Below are positions 26,536-34,741 of a stretch of DNA of 64,000 nucleotides, piece after piece. The notes below the pieces were generated by a model, which did no database searches, was not told the origin of the DNA, and was given only the letters and a program-made list of their open reading frames with translations. Made by a program: the position numbers and the translations under genes. Source of the DNA: Lachnospiraceae bacterium. GTDB lineage: Bacteria; Bacillota; Clostridia; Lachnospirales; Lachnospiraceae. Every line of letters starts with the position of its first letter. The stretch's first letter is position 1. The stretch lies in the NCBI GenBank assembly GCA_009911035.1, contig QXWO01000017.1, forward strand, positions 1-64,000. Direction: 5' to 3'.

Positions 26536-27744
26536 ATGAAACAGTTGAAAACTCCCTTTTTCCTTATTAAAGAAAAAGATTTACAATATGATATTTCTCT
26601 GCTGAAAGACTCCCTCGCCCAGAACTGGGGCAATTATATTGCCGGGTATTCCGTAAAGACCAACTCCCTGCCCTGGCTTCTAAATTACTTGAAAAACCAG
26701 GGATTTTATGCGGAAGTAGTATCGGGAACAGAATACGACCTGGTATCCCGGCTGGGTTTTCCGGGAAAACACATCATTTACAACGGACCCATCAAGGAAA
26801 AAAAGATATTTGAAAGAGTTCTGCTGGCCGGCGGATACGTAAATCTGGACTCTAATTATGAACTTGACTGGATGGAGGAACTAAGCGCCCTTTACCCCAA
26901 CAGGCATTTCCATGTGGGCCTGCGGGTAAACTGTGACATTGGCGCCCTCTGTCCGGAGGAAGAACTTGTGTCAGAAGAAGGAGGGCGTTTCGGTTATTGT
27001 TATGAAAACGGCGTACTAAAAGCCGCCATCGGACGGCTGTCCCTGCTTCCCAACGTATGGACTGCAGGGCTTCACCTCCATTCCTCCACCCAGTCCCGTA
27101 CCGTACAGGTCTATGCCGCACTGGCAAAAATGGCGGTGCAGATTGCCCGGGAATACGGTCTGTCTTTAGATTATGTGGATATGGGCGGCGGATACTTCGG
27201 CGGCCGGGATGACAAGCCCGATTACCGGGATTATTTTAGAGAAATCTGCAAAGAGCTTTCCGCATATTTCACTCCCGAAAAAACAATCTTAATTGCAGAA
27301 CCGGGCGTTTCCCTCATTTCACGGGCCACCACCTTTGAAACCTCTGTCATTGACATAAAGGACATCCGGGGACGGAAATTTGTCGTCACCGACGCAAGCC
27401 GCACCAACTTAAATCCCCTTGTGACACGGCACGTCTACCCCCATCATATGGAATACATTTCTGACATATCTGTCAGAAATATAGAAGCCTGCCAGTGGGT
27501 ATGCGGTGCAACTTGCATGGAATATGACAAATTATTTGAAATCCAGAATGATACAGCGCTTCTGCCCGGAGACAAAATCATATATGATACGGCCGGAGGC
27601 TATACCATGTGCCTGAATCCGCTGTTTATCAACTATTTTCCGGCTGTATATGTAGCGCACACCGACGGCACCCTCTTTACCGCCAGAGAAGCCTGGAGCA
27701 ATGACGAATTTCTGCAAAAAAACTATGTGGAGGAAATATCCTAA
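26536..27744 (+). CDS. LysA/ODC-type PLP decarboxylase-like enzyme in the pse operon
   Basis: Fold-type III PLP enzyme, 402 residues, of the diaminopimelate/ornithine decarboxylase family. Seen: the Schiff-base Lys in AGYSVKTN near 37-44, HLHSSTQS near 180-187 where the usual form is HCGS, the glycine loop MGGGYFGG near 217-224, the phosphate-binding AEPGVS near 254-259, VCGATCMEYDKL near 321-332 matching the family's C-x-x-x-D, and DTAGGYTMC near 351-359. AAAGGA lies seven bases before ATG. It sits between pseF and pseI, where a decarboxylase has no role in the standard pseudaminic pathway. It may make an amine or amino acid used to decorate the sugar (inference). Substrate not known. Confidence 0.8.
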   Translation: MKQLKTPFFLIKEKDLQYDISLLKDSLAQNWGNYIAGYSVKTNSLPWLLNYLKNQGFYAEVVSGTEYDLVSRLGFPGKHIIYNGPIKEKKIFERVLLAGGYVNLDSNYELDWMEELSALYPNRHFHVGLRVNCDIGALCPEEELVSEEGGRFGYCYENGVLKAAIGRLSLLPNVWTAGLHLHSSTQSRTVQVYAALAKMAVQIAREYGLSLDYVDMGGGYFGGRDDKPDYRDYFREICKELSAYFTPEKTILIAEPGVSLISRATTFETSVIDIKDIRGRKFVVTDASRTNLNPLVTRHVYPHHMEYISDISVRNIEACQWVCGATCMEYDKLFEIQNDTALLPGDKIIYDTAGGYTMCLNPLFINYFPAVYVAHTDGTLFTAREAWSNDEFLQKNYVEEIS

Positions 27745-27803
27745 AATAATGGCTGAAAGACCACGTACCAATTTACAGACTGTAATAAATAGAAAGGTTA
27801 TAT

Positions 27804-28856
27804 ATGAATAAGGAAATCACAATTGGAAGACGAAAAATAAGCGCAGATTCTCCGGTATTTGTAGTGGCAGAGCTTTCGGCAAACCACAACCACGACTTTG
27901 GCCGGGCCCTGGAAATCATCCACGCTGCAAAAGAAGCCGGAGCTGACGCCGTAAAGTTGCAGACATACACAGCGGACACCATCACCATCGACTGTGATGA
28001 TCCCTGTTTCCAAATCAAGGAAGGGACCATCTGGGACGGAACCACCCTTTATAAATTGTATGAACAGGCCTACACCCCCTGGGAATGGCAGCCCCAGCTC
28101 AAGGAGGAAGCCAATAAACTGGGCATGGAATGTTTTTCCTCCCCCTTTGACTTTACTTCCGTAGATTTTCTGGAAGAAATGGATGTGCCGGCCTATAAGA
28201 TTGCTTCTTACGAAATCAATGACATACCCTTGATCCGCAAAATCGCCAGACTTAGGAAACCAGTCATTTTCGCCACAGGCGTTGCTTATCCGGAAGACAT
28301 TGAACGTGCCCTTGCCGTATGTAAGGAAGAAGGCAACGAGGATATCATTTTACTGAAATGTGTCCCCGCATACCCCACCCCCTATGAACAGGTAAATTTA
28401 AATGTTATCCCCACACTGGCCAAAACCTATGACTGTCTGGCAGGCATCTCCGACCACACCATGGGCACCATCGTTTCCTCCGCCGCCATTGCCTTAGGCG
28501 CCAGAATGGTGGAAAAACACTTCACCCTGCGCCGGGCAGACGGCGGACCGGACAGTGCCTTCTCCATGGAACCGGAAGAATTTGCCCGCATGGTAAAAGA
28601 TATCCGCATCATGGAAAAAGCGCTGGGAAGCAGCAAATACACGCTTACCGACACCCAGAAATTAGAGCATGGTGGTTCCCGCTCCCTGTTTGTGGTAAAG
28701 GACATCGCCCCCGGCCAGCCTCTGACACCGGACAATGTCCGTTCCATCCGCCCCGGCTGCGGGCTCCATACTATGTATTATGAAGAAATCCTGGGTAAAA
28801 AGGCCAAAACCTTCTTAAAGAAAGGAACACCGCTGCAGTGGGAAATGATAGAATAA
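27804..28856 (+). CDS. pseI: Pseudaminic acid synthase-type enzyme (NeuB/PseI family)
   Basis: Condenses phosphoenolpyruvate with a 6-deoxy-HexNAc-type sugar to make the nine-carbon acid. It has 350 residues: a TIM-barrel NeuB domain followed by a C-terminal SAF/antifreeze-like domain from about 285. Seen: VAELSANHNHDFGRA near 22-36, ADAVKLQTYTADT, ECFSSPFDF, AYKIASYEI near 131-139, LLKCVPAYPTP, GISDHTMG and VEKHFTL near 227-233, the usual active-site segments. C-terminal RSLFVVKDIAPGQPLTPDNVRSIRPG is the SAF domain. AAAGG lies six bases before ATG. The S-A-N-H-N form and the pseG and pseC neighbours favour pseudaminic over sialic acid synthesis. Confidence 0.92.
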   Translation: MNKEITIGRRKISADSPVFVVAELSANHNHDFGRALEIIHAAKEAGADAVKLQTYTADTITIDCDDPCFQIKEGTIWDGTTLYKLYEQAYTPWEWQPQLKEEANKLGMECFSSPFDFTSVDFLEEMDVPAYKIASYEINDIPLIRKIARLRKPVIFATGVAYPEDIERALAVCKEEGNEDIILLKCVPAYPTPYEQVNLNVIPTLAKTYDCLAGISDHTMGTIVSSAAIALGARMVEKHFTLRRADGGPDSAFSMEPEEFARMVKDIRIMEKALGSSKYTLTDTQKLEHGGSRSLFVVKDIAPGQPLTPDNVRSIRPGCGLHTMYYEEILGKKAKTFLKKGTPLQWEMIE

Positions 28857-30055
28857 TTTATATCCGGACCGATGGAAACAGCCAGATAGCATCCGGGCAT
28901 CTGGTACGCTGTATTTCTATTGCCTGGGCCTGCCGAAGTCTGGGCATGGACGTATGCTTTTTAGTCTCTGATAGTGAGAGCTGCCGCCTGCTTCGGGAAC
29001 TGTCCAACACCCGAAAACAGTCAGATCGCCATCCAAGTGCCTGCCCGGATACAGATGAACATCTTCCGGACAGCATCACTATTATCCAGTTAAAGACCGC
29101 ACAATACGATAATCTGGAAAAAGAACTGCCTGAAGTAATTTCCCTGCTTACCTCTGCCCGGCAAATTTCCGCTTCATATCCTGACACGAAACAAATAGTA
29201 TACTTGACCGACTCTTATTTTGTTACGGAAAAATATCTGTCATCATTATCTGCATTTTTAAAAACTGCATACATGGATGACCTTCGTGCCTTTGATTATC
29301 CCGTGAATTTGATCATCAACTATGACCTCATCCCTTCTGCAGAATTGCCCGCTTACCAAAACGCCTACCGGAAGGCAGAACATCTGCTTCTTGGTGCTTC
29401 CTACACCCCCCTGCGCAGTCAGTTCCTGCACAGGCAGATCACGGTAAAAGAGCAACTGACAGATATTCTTGTGACCACCGGCGGAAGCGATCCTTTTCAC
29501 TTCTGCCTTGGTTTTCTTGCACACCTTAACAGAAGACTTAAATGTAACGCCGGACACTGCCAAACCTCCGGGATAAGCAAGGTAACTCATTCCCGTTCTG
29601 ATGCCCAGAAAAGTATCCCTGTTTCTTCCGTTACTTTCCACATTGTAATCGGGAAATTGAACACCGACCGGGAAAAACTATGGCAGATTGCCGGAAGCCT
29701 CCCCTGCCTAAGGCTCCACGAAAATGTCAGCGACATGGCTTCCCTAATGGGGAAATGCGATATGGCAGTTTCCGCTGCCGGGACCACCTTATATGAACTC
29801 TGTGCCCTGGGCGTTCCCTCCATCAGTTTTACCATGGCAGATAACCAGCTCACCGCCGCCAAAGCTTTTGATAATTCCGGTACAATCCCCTGCGCTGGCG
29901 ACATCCGCACAGACAAGGAGTACGTTCTTCAAACCGTCTTTCATTTTATGGAAAACTGTTCTATCCAAAAGAGAAAAGCCGCCAGCGATGCGATGCACAG
30001 ACTGGTGGATGGAAAGGGCTCTTTGCGCATCGCCAGCGCCCTGAAGGAATTGTAG
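28838..30055 (+). CDS. pseG: UDP-sugar hydrolase of the PseG type (long form)
   Basis: Predicted UDP-2,4-diacetamido-2,4,6-trideoxy-altropyranose hydrolase giving the free sugar for PseI. The start is GTG at 28838, overlapping the end of pseI by 19 bases; AAAGGA lies about 11 bases upstream. Seen: IRTDGNSQIASGHLVRC near 9-25 with the catalytic-type GH, YLTDSY near 124-129, a MDDLRAFDYPVNLIINYDL segment, LLVTTGGSDPFH-like ILVTTGGSDPFH near 207-218, and AVSAAGTTLYELCALGVPS near 310-328. At 405 residues it is longer than typical PseG (roughly 275-360); extra stretches lie near 54-90 and 236-260. It is not fused to a PseH domain. Last gene of the operon; a hairpin follows. Confidence 0.85.
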   Translation: MGNDRIIYIRTDGNSQIASGHLVRCISIAWACRSLGMDVCFLVSDSESCRLLRELSNTRKQSDRHPSACPDTDEHLPDSITIIQLKTAQYDNLEKELPEVISLLTSARQISASYPDTKQIVYLTDSYFVTEKYLSSLSAFLKTAYMDDLRAFDYPVNLIINYDLIPSAELPAYQNAYRKAEHLLLGASYTPLRSQFLHRQITVKEQLTDILVTTGGSDPFHFCLGFLAHLNRRLKCNAGHCQTSGISKVTHSRSDAQKSIPVSSVTFHIVIGKLNTDREKLWQIAGSLPCLRLHENVSDMASLMGKCDMAVSAAGTTLYELCALGVPSISFTMADNQLTAAKAFDNSGTIPCAGDIRTDKEYVLQTVFHFMENCSIQKRKAASDAMHRLVDGKGSLRIASALKEL

Positions 30056-30078
30056 GTAAATTTAATATGCAAAGTAAG

Positions 30079-30108
30079 TCAGGCAGATGCATTCATGCAT
30101 CTGCCTGA
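30079..30108. terminator. Hairpin between pseG and the recombinase gene
   Basis: Perfect 13-base stem tcaggcagatgca/tgcatctgcctga with a four-base loop. It lies between the convergent pseG and recombinase genes and probably ends both transcripts, although neither side has a long U tract. Confidence 0.6.
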
Positions 30109-30141
30109 TAACTGTCACAAAGCTTTCTGCCTCTGGCGTCT

Positions 30142-30774
30142 TTAAAACATGTTGGAAACATGTTCCATCAGGCACTGCCTCTCCATTTCCATCTGCGCCT
30201 TCCTGTAAAAAGTAGCCATAGAGAAATCACACTGCCGGGCCACTTCTGCTGCCGTCATTTCCTTAGTATGCCATTTGCAGCACAATTCTTCAAAGTTATC
30301 AGGCACAGGCTTCCGGGGCCTGCCAAAGTGCACCCCGCGTAACTTCGCCGCTTCGATTCCTTCCTTTTGTCTGCTTCTGATATTACAGCGTTCATTCTCA
30401 CTGACATAGCTTAAGAGTGTCAATACCAGATCCGCTATCAACGTCCCCAGAAGATCTTTTCCCTTTCTGGTGTCTAAAAGAGGCATATCCAGCACCACCA
30501 CGTCTATCCTCTTCTCCTTTGTCAAAATCCGCCACTGCTCCAGTATTTCCTCATAATTTCTGCCCAGACGGTCAATACTCTTAATATAAAGTACGTCATC
30601 CGGTCTTAACTTTTTAAGAAGCTTGTGATACATCGGCCGGTCAAAGTCCTTTCCGGACTGCTTATCTATAAAAATATTTTTCTCCGGCACCTGAATCTCT
30701 CCCATTGCAATCATCTGCCTGTCTTCATTCTGTTCCTTTGTGCTGACCCGCACGTATCCATATGTACTTCCCAT
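30142..30774 (-). CDS. Serine recombinase (resolvase/invertase family)
   Basis: Small serine recombinase of 210 residues. Seen: YGYVRVSTKEQNEDRQ at the N terminus with catalytic Ser at about residue 11, IDKQSGKDFDRP, the active-site-region LYIKSIDRLGRNYEE near 63-77, and a resolvase-type linker SENERCNIRSRQKEGI near 125-140. A GRPRKP segment follows, then a C-terminal helix-turn-helix (MTAAEVARQCDFSMATFYRKA near 175-195). ATG at 30774 has GGAGG five bases upstream; the earlier GTG lies within this site. Converging on the pse operon and inside a glycan locus, it could be a DNA invertase, a resolvase remnant or a small mobile unit. No clear pair of inverted crossover sites is seen next to it. 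Confidence 0.9.
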   Translation of the reverse strand: MGSTYGYVRVSTKEQNEDRQMIAMGEIQVPEKNIFIDKQSGKDFDRPMYHKLLKKLRPDDVLYIKSIDRLGRNYEEILEQWRILTKEKRIDVVVLDMPLLDTRKGKDLLGTLIADLVLTLLSYVSENERCNIRSRQKEGIEAAKLRGVHFGRPRKPVPDNFEELCCKWHTKEMTAAEVARQCDFSMATFYRKAQMEMERQCLMEHVSNMF

Positions 30775-30873
30775 AAATACCTCCACCTCTTTACATACTG
30801 CGTGTAATGAAAGAATATACTATAGGATTTTTTCTCACAACCGGATTTGGAAGTAATATGGAAAAATTATTCA

Positions 30874-32076
30874 TTAAAAGAACATGTTTTTGACAATCTG
30901 AGCCTGATTTAGTAAATGGGAATCTCCACCGCCTTCCAGCACAAAGTACCCCCGCTCCATGAGGGAGTGCCCGTCTGACACAGGTCCAAGCTTTTCTCCC
31001 TGCCTGATATTACACTCCCATGCGGCAAGCTCTGCCTGAACTGCCCGGGCTGCCTGTTCGCCGCCGGGCACACTGCGCACAGTCCCTTCCATATCAAAGT
31101 AATGAATCATCATACTTTTGGTTTTTTCAGGATGAAAGCTGTAGCTGTTTCCCATCCTGTATTTGATATACTCCTCTGCCATATCCACGCCTGTACACAG
31201 GGGTGTAAACAAATTATGGAGATTGTGGCCGGAAGGTCTTGCCGAAAGTTCAATAATAAAAGGGCCTTCTGCCCCTTTTATTATATCTGCATGGAGCAGA
31301 CATTCTAAAAGCCCTAGGCATGAAACAGCTTTCTTCATATAATTATATACCTGCTGCCAGAATCCGTCTGAAGGAGGCACTGAAAAATATCCCACCGCCT
31401 GTCGGAATGGCAGTGGTGTATTCTCCTTTTTGCGAAGCAGAACCATCTGAAACTTCCCCCGAATCATCGCCCCGTCCACACCGTATTCTTCCCCGGCAAT
31501 GCATTCCTCCAGCACATATTGCTCCCCGGAAACCATTTCCACAGCCCTGATGAGCTGCTCTTTTTGGGTTATCATGTGTATTCCCCTGCTGCCAGAGCCA
31601 AATCTGGGCTTTAAAACCGCAGGCAGTGTAAGCGGAAGATCTTCTATTCCACTGCCCTCTGCCCCAAAAACTGTCCCTTCTGTACCCAGAATCCTCCCTT
31701 CCTCCACTCGATAGCAGCGGCACCTGCGCAGGTTATTTTCATATAATTTCTTGTGGAAGCGGAATTTGTCCGTACACAAATCTGCCATTTCCCTGCTGAT
31801 TCCAGGCAGTCCCAGGGTATCATTAACCGTTCCTATGGTGGTCAGATACCTGCCAATCGGTACTGTCAGCACAAAATCCGGTTTTTCCTGCCGAAGCACT
31901 CTTAAGACTGCCTCCTCATTAGAAATATCTTCCACTATAGATTTATCTGCCGTCTTAAGTCCTGCTGCTTCGGGATCCCCATCCAGCGCTACAACCGTAA
32001 TCCCGTGTTCATGAGCCTTTTCAATGGTATGGAGAGCCTCTTTGCTGGCCCCAATAATTGCTGCTTTCATCATCAT
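30874..32076 (-). CDS. ATP-grasp ligase (amino-acid ligase-like)
   Basis: ATP-grasp protein of 400 residues. Seen: N-terminal Rossmann-like AAIIGASKEALHTIEKA, VVALDGDPEAAGLK, PGISREMADLCTDKFRFHKKL, the ATP-binding LPAVLKPRFGSGSRGIHMI near 158-176, YVLEECIAGEEYGVDG near 193-208, and the metal-binding IIELSARPSGHNLHNLF near 280-296. The first ATG at 32076 overlaps the TGA of the glycosyltransferase (ATGA); two further ATGs follow directly. It is the last gene of the Spo0A-C/pseC operon. Resembles amino-acid ligases of the carnosine synthase/BacD type more than PurK, but the substrate is unknown. Together with pseC it may acylate a 4-amino sugar (inference). Confidence 0.82.
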   Translation of the reverse strand: MMMKAAIIGASKEALHTIEKAHEHGITVVALDGDPEAAGLKTADKSIVEDISNEEAVLRVLRQEKPDFVLTVPIGRYLTTIGTVNDTLGLPGISREMADLCTDKFRFHKKLYENNLRRCRCYRVEEGRILGTEGTVFGAEGSGIEDLPLTLPAVLKPRFGSGSRGIHMITQKEQLIRAVEMVSGEQYVLEECIAGEEYGVDGAMIRGKFQMVLLRKKENTPLPFRQAVGYFSVPPSDGFWQQVYNYMKKAVSCLGLLECLLHADIIKGAEGPFIIELSARPSGHNLHNLFTPLCTGVDMAEEYIKYRMGNSYSFHPEKTKSMMIHYFDMEGTVRSVPGGEQAARAVQAELAAWECNIRQGEKLGPVSDGHSLMERGYFVLEGGGDSHLLNQAQIVKNMFF

Positions 32077-33101
32077 CTCTTTATCCGTTTCCTGAAATTC
32101 CTGTATCCCCACAATAGTTTATAATACAAAATAAAATACAGGGAAGACTTCATATGCATCCGGATCAGCCTGCGTTCTTCCTCATGGACTCTCTGCTGAT
32201 AATAAGGGTTTTCCATGAATCCCGGAAACATCTCCTTCATTTCCCTGCCAAGAGCTTTCACAAAACCATACTCCGTCTTTCCCACCCCAGCCATATAAGA
32301 AAACAGTGTATTTACATAAAACAGCGTGGTAAAACTGCTTTCTATCTCTGGATAATATTCTTCCAGATAGCCGAACTGCTTTGCTTCCCGAACCATGACT
32401 CTTGCCGCTTCCATCCGATCCTCACAGCGTTTCTTTGTGATGGTATGAACTGTGGAAGTGTTATGCTGGTAGTAGTAATAAAGAGGTTCTTCCAAATACT
32501 CAAAGTGTCTGGCCCGCAGCATCCACGAATTGCTTATGGCATTGTCCTCATAAAAGATATTTTCGGGGAAACGATTAGGATAACCTAAAATGATGTGGCG
32601 TTTATATATCTTGACCACGAGACTGCCGCTGTCTAGAATCAGCGACCTATACTTTTCTTTTGTAAGGATTCCTGTCTGGGACTGACGGTTATTGTGCACT
32701 ACCTGGCCGATTTTCATGCTGTGCTCATGGGTAAGATGATAGTCACACCCTACCATATCCGCGCCTGTCTCCTCGCCGCGTCTAAGCAGTTTCTCATAGA
32801 AATCAGGCACAACCCAGTCATCGCTGTCGATAAAACCGATCCACTCTCCCGCTGCTGCCTCTAACCCCAGATTCTTTGCGCCGCCCTGTTTTTTGTTGAC
32901 AGGGGACGCAATCACTTTAAACTTACCTTGGTATTTCTCCTCATAAGCCCTAAGTATTTCCAGTGAATTGTCGGTGGAACAGTCGTCCACCGCAATAATC
33001 TCATAATCTGGTATGGTCTGATTTACCAGGCTGTCCAGACACCAGACAAGCTTATCCTGGGCAGCCATATTGTAGACAGGTACAATAATGCTAAGTTTCA
33101 T
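32073..33101 (-). CDS. GT2 glycosyltransferase
   Basis: Inverting GT-A glycosyltransferase of 342 residues, soluble or peripherally membrane-bound. Seen: KLSIIVPVYNMAAQDKL at the N terminus, AVDDCSTDNSLEIL, NKKQGGAKNLGLEAAAGEWIGFIDSDDWV near 69-97 with the DxDD-type metal site FIDSDDW, then FYEDNAISNSWMLRA where the Glu-Asp is the likely catalytic base region. AGGGAG lies seven bases before the ATG, 20 bases after pseC. Predicted to extend the glycan from the cytoplasmic face; the sugar is unknown. Similar to EpsJ-type capsule glycosyltransferases. Confidence 0.88.
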   Translation of the reverse strand: MKLSIIVPVYNMAAQDKLVWCLDSLVNQTIPDYEIIAVDDCSTDNSLEILRAYEEKYQGKFKVIASPVNKKQGGAKNLGLEAAAGEWIGFIDSDDWVVPDFYEKLLRRGEETGADMVGCDYHLTHEHSMKIGQVVHNNRQSQTGILTKEKYRSLILDSGSLVVKIYKRHIILGYPNRFPENIFYEDNAISNSWMLRARHFEYLEEPLYYYYQHNTSTVHTITKKRCEDRMEAARVMVREAKQFGYLEEYYPEIESSFTTLFYVNTLFSYMAGVGKTEYGFVKALGREMKEMFPGFMENPYYQQRVHEEERRLIRMHMKSSLYFILYYKLLWGYRNFRKRIKR

Positions 33102-33121
33102 TTTGTTTCTCCCTGCCGGAA

Positions 33122-34315
33122 TTACCGTTTATAGTATTCCGCAATCTTTGTAACCGCACAAATCACATCCTGCACATCCCGGTCTGACATTGCATAATAC
33201 AAAGGCAGGCTGATAATCTCCTCATATAACTTTTCCGCTTTCGGACACAGCCCTCTTTTATATCCCAGCTTTTCATAATAAGGGAAATAATAGGTGGGAA
33301 TATAGTGCACATTGCAGCACACATTTTCCGCTTCCAAAGCCTCAAAAAACTGCTTCCGGTCAATGCGGAGCTTCTCTTTATCCAGTCTGAGGATATACAG
33401 GTGCCTGGTAGTATCTGACTCCGGTATCTCCTTCTGAACAATAATCTGGGGAAGCTTCAAGAAAGCTTCGTCATATGCCCTGACAATTTCCTTTCTCCTT
33501 ACACTGAACATGGGGAGCTTGTCTAACTGGCTCATAAGAAGCGCCGCCTGCATATCCGTCATCCGGTAATTCATTCCAAGTGCCGTCTGTTCATAATACC
33601 AGGGACCATCCGGCTCATGAGCCATCTGCTCCAAATTCCTTGTGATCCCATGGGAACGGTAGAGCAGCAGTTTCTTATAAAAGGTCTCACTGTTGGTCAG
33701 TACCGCTCCTCCTTCCCCACAGGTAACGGTCTTTACCGGATGGAAGCTCAGAGTTGTCATATCCGCAATGGAACCGTTACACTTCCCCTTGTATCGGGTG
33801 CCGATCACATGGGCGCCGTCTTCTATCAGCACCAGATTCCTGGCACGGCAGTGGGCAAGAAGCGGTTCAAGTTCCACCGACTGTCCGGTAAAGTCCACCG
33901 CCACCACAGCTTTCGTCTTTTCAGTGGTAAGGGCCTTCACCTGCTGCGGGTCAATATTGTAAGTTTCCTCATTGATATCTGCAAAAACCGGCCTTGCACC
34001 GCAGTATAGGGCACAATTGGCCGATGCCGCAAAAGTAATGGGCGTTGTGATGACTTCATCCCCTTCTTCCACGCCCGCCGCCTGACAGGCCATATGCAGT
34101 GCCGCTGTGCCATTGCTGCATACCACCGCATAAGCAGCCCCCGTTATCCGGCACAGCTTTTCTTCCAGCTCTGTGATCTTAGGTCCGCAGGTTAGATAAT
34201 CGCTTTTAAGCACATCCACCACTGCCTGTATATCTGCATCATCAATATACTGATGACCGTAAAATATCTTCGTATCCCGAATAGGATTTCCTCCGCATAT
34301 TGCAGGCTTGTCCAT
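33122..34315 (-). CDS. pseC: UDP-4-amino-4,6-dideoxy-N-acetyl-altrosamine transaminase (PseC)
   Basis: DegT-family aminotransferase of 397 residues, giving the 4-amino sugar of pseudaminic acid synthesis. Seen: the PseC-style start IFYGHQYIDDADIQAVVD near 18-35 and KSDYLTCGPKITELEEKL, CSNGTAALHMA near 67-77, the PLP segment IEDGAHVIGTRYKGKCNG, and the Schiff-base Lys in SFHPVKTVTCGEGGAV near 188-203. ATG at 34315 has GGAGG seven bases upstream and lies three bases after the stop of the Spo0A-C gene, so translation is tightly coupled. It lies on the opposite strand from pseFIG, about 3 kb away. No PseB is seen in the window. Confidence 0.9.
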   Translation of the reverse strand: MDKPAICGGNPIRDTKIFYGHQYIDDADIQAVVDVLKSDYLTCGPKITELEEKLCRITGAAYAVVCSNGTAALHMACQAAGVEEGDEVITTPITFAASANCALYCGARPVFADINEETYNIDPQQVKALTTEKTKAVVAVDFTGQSVELEPLLAHCRARNLVLIEDGAHVIGTRYKGKCNGSIADMTTLSFHPVKTVTCGEGGAVLTNSETFYKKLLLYRSHGITRNLEQMAHEPDGPWYYEQTALGMNYRMTDMQAALLMSQLDKLPMFSVRRKEIVRAYDEAFLKLPQIIVQKEIPESDTTRHLYILRLDKEKLRIDRKQFFEALEAENVCCNVHYIPTYYFPYYEKLGYKRGLCPKAEKLYEEIISLPLYYAMSDRDVQDVICAVTKIAEYYKR

Positions 34316-34318
34316 CGC

Positions 34319-34711
34319 TCATCCTCCGTTTTCTCTTTCCTTTTCCGGCTTCATCTGTATTCTTATAGTGTCTGCCATCGCCGCTATATATTCACTGTTG
34401 GTAGGTCTTCCCTGCCCGCTTTCGGCACAATAGCCGAACAGGCTCTCGAAGGTTTCTTTATTTCCCCTCTCCCAGGAAATTTCAATGGCATTGCGGATTG
34501 CTCTCTCTACCTTACCGTCAGTGGTGTTGTACCGTTTCGCTATTTCCGGGTATAAAAGCTTGGTAACACTGCCCACCACTTTCATGTCCGCTTCTGCCAT
34601 AAGCACAGCCGTCCGCACATACCGGTATCCTTTCAAATGGGCAGGTACACCCATATCCAGCATCATATGTGAAACCAACTGCTCCATCTTCTTTCCTGCG
34701 TCTTTCTGCAT
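34319..34711 (-). CDS. Free-standing Spo0A C-terminal DNA-binding domain protein
   Basis: A protein of 130 residues that is nearly all Spo0A effector domain: MLDMGVPAHLKGYRYVRTAVLMA near 17-39, VTKLLYPEIAKRYNTTDGKVERAIRNAI with its helix-turn-helix near 49-76, WERG, FGYCAESGQGRPTNSEYIAAMAD near 91-113. No receiver domain or phosphorylation site precedes it; full Spo0A is about 260-270 residues. The start ATG has GGGGGAA about seven to eight bases upstream. First gene of the operon with pseC, a GT2 and an ATP-grasp ligase. Predicted constitutive DNA binder regulating its own glycan operon, perhaps linking it to sporulation signals or competing with Spo0A at its boxes (inference). Dyads in its promoter region are listed separately. 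Confidence 0.88.
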   Translation of the reverse strand: MQKDAGKKMEQLVSHMMLDMGVPAHLKGYRYVRTAVLMAEADMKVVGSVTKLLYPEIAKRYNTTDGKVERAIRNAIEISWERGNKETFESLFGYCAESGQGRPTNSEYIAAMADTIRIQMKPEKERENGG

Positions 34712-34741
34712 AATGAAATTCCCCCGCTTTCAAATTCATAC

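Noticed and set aside
30055-30890. Invertible promoter controlled by the serine recombinase
   Set aside because: No inverted repeats of useful length flank a promoter here; the 13-base dyad at 30079 is a hairpin with a 4-base loop, not a pair of separated crossover sites.
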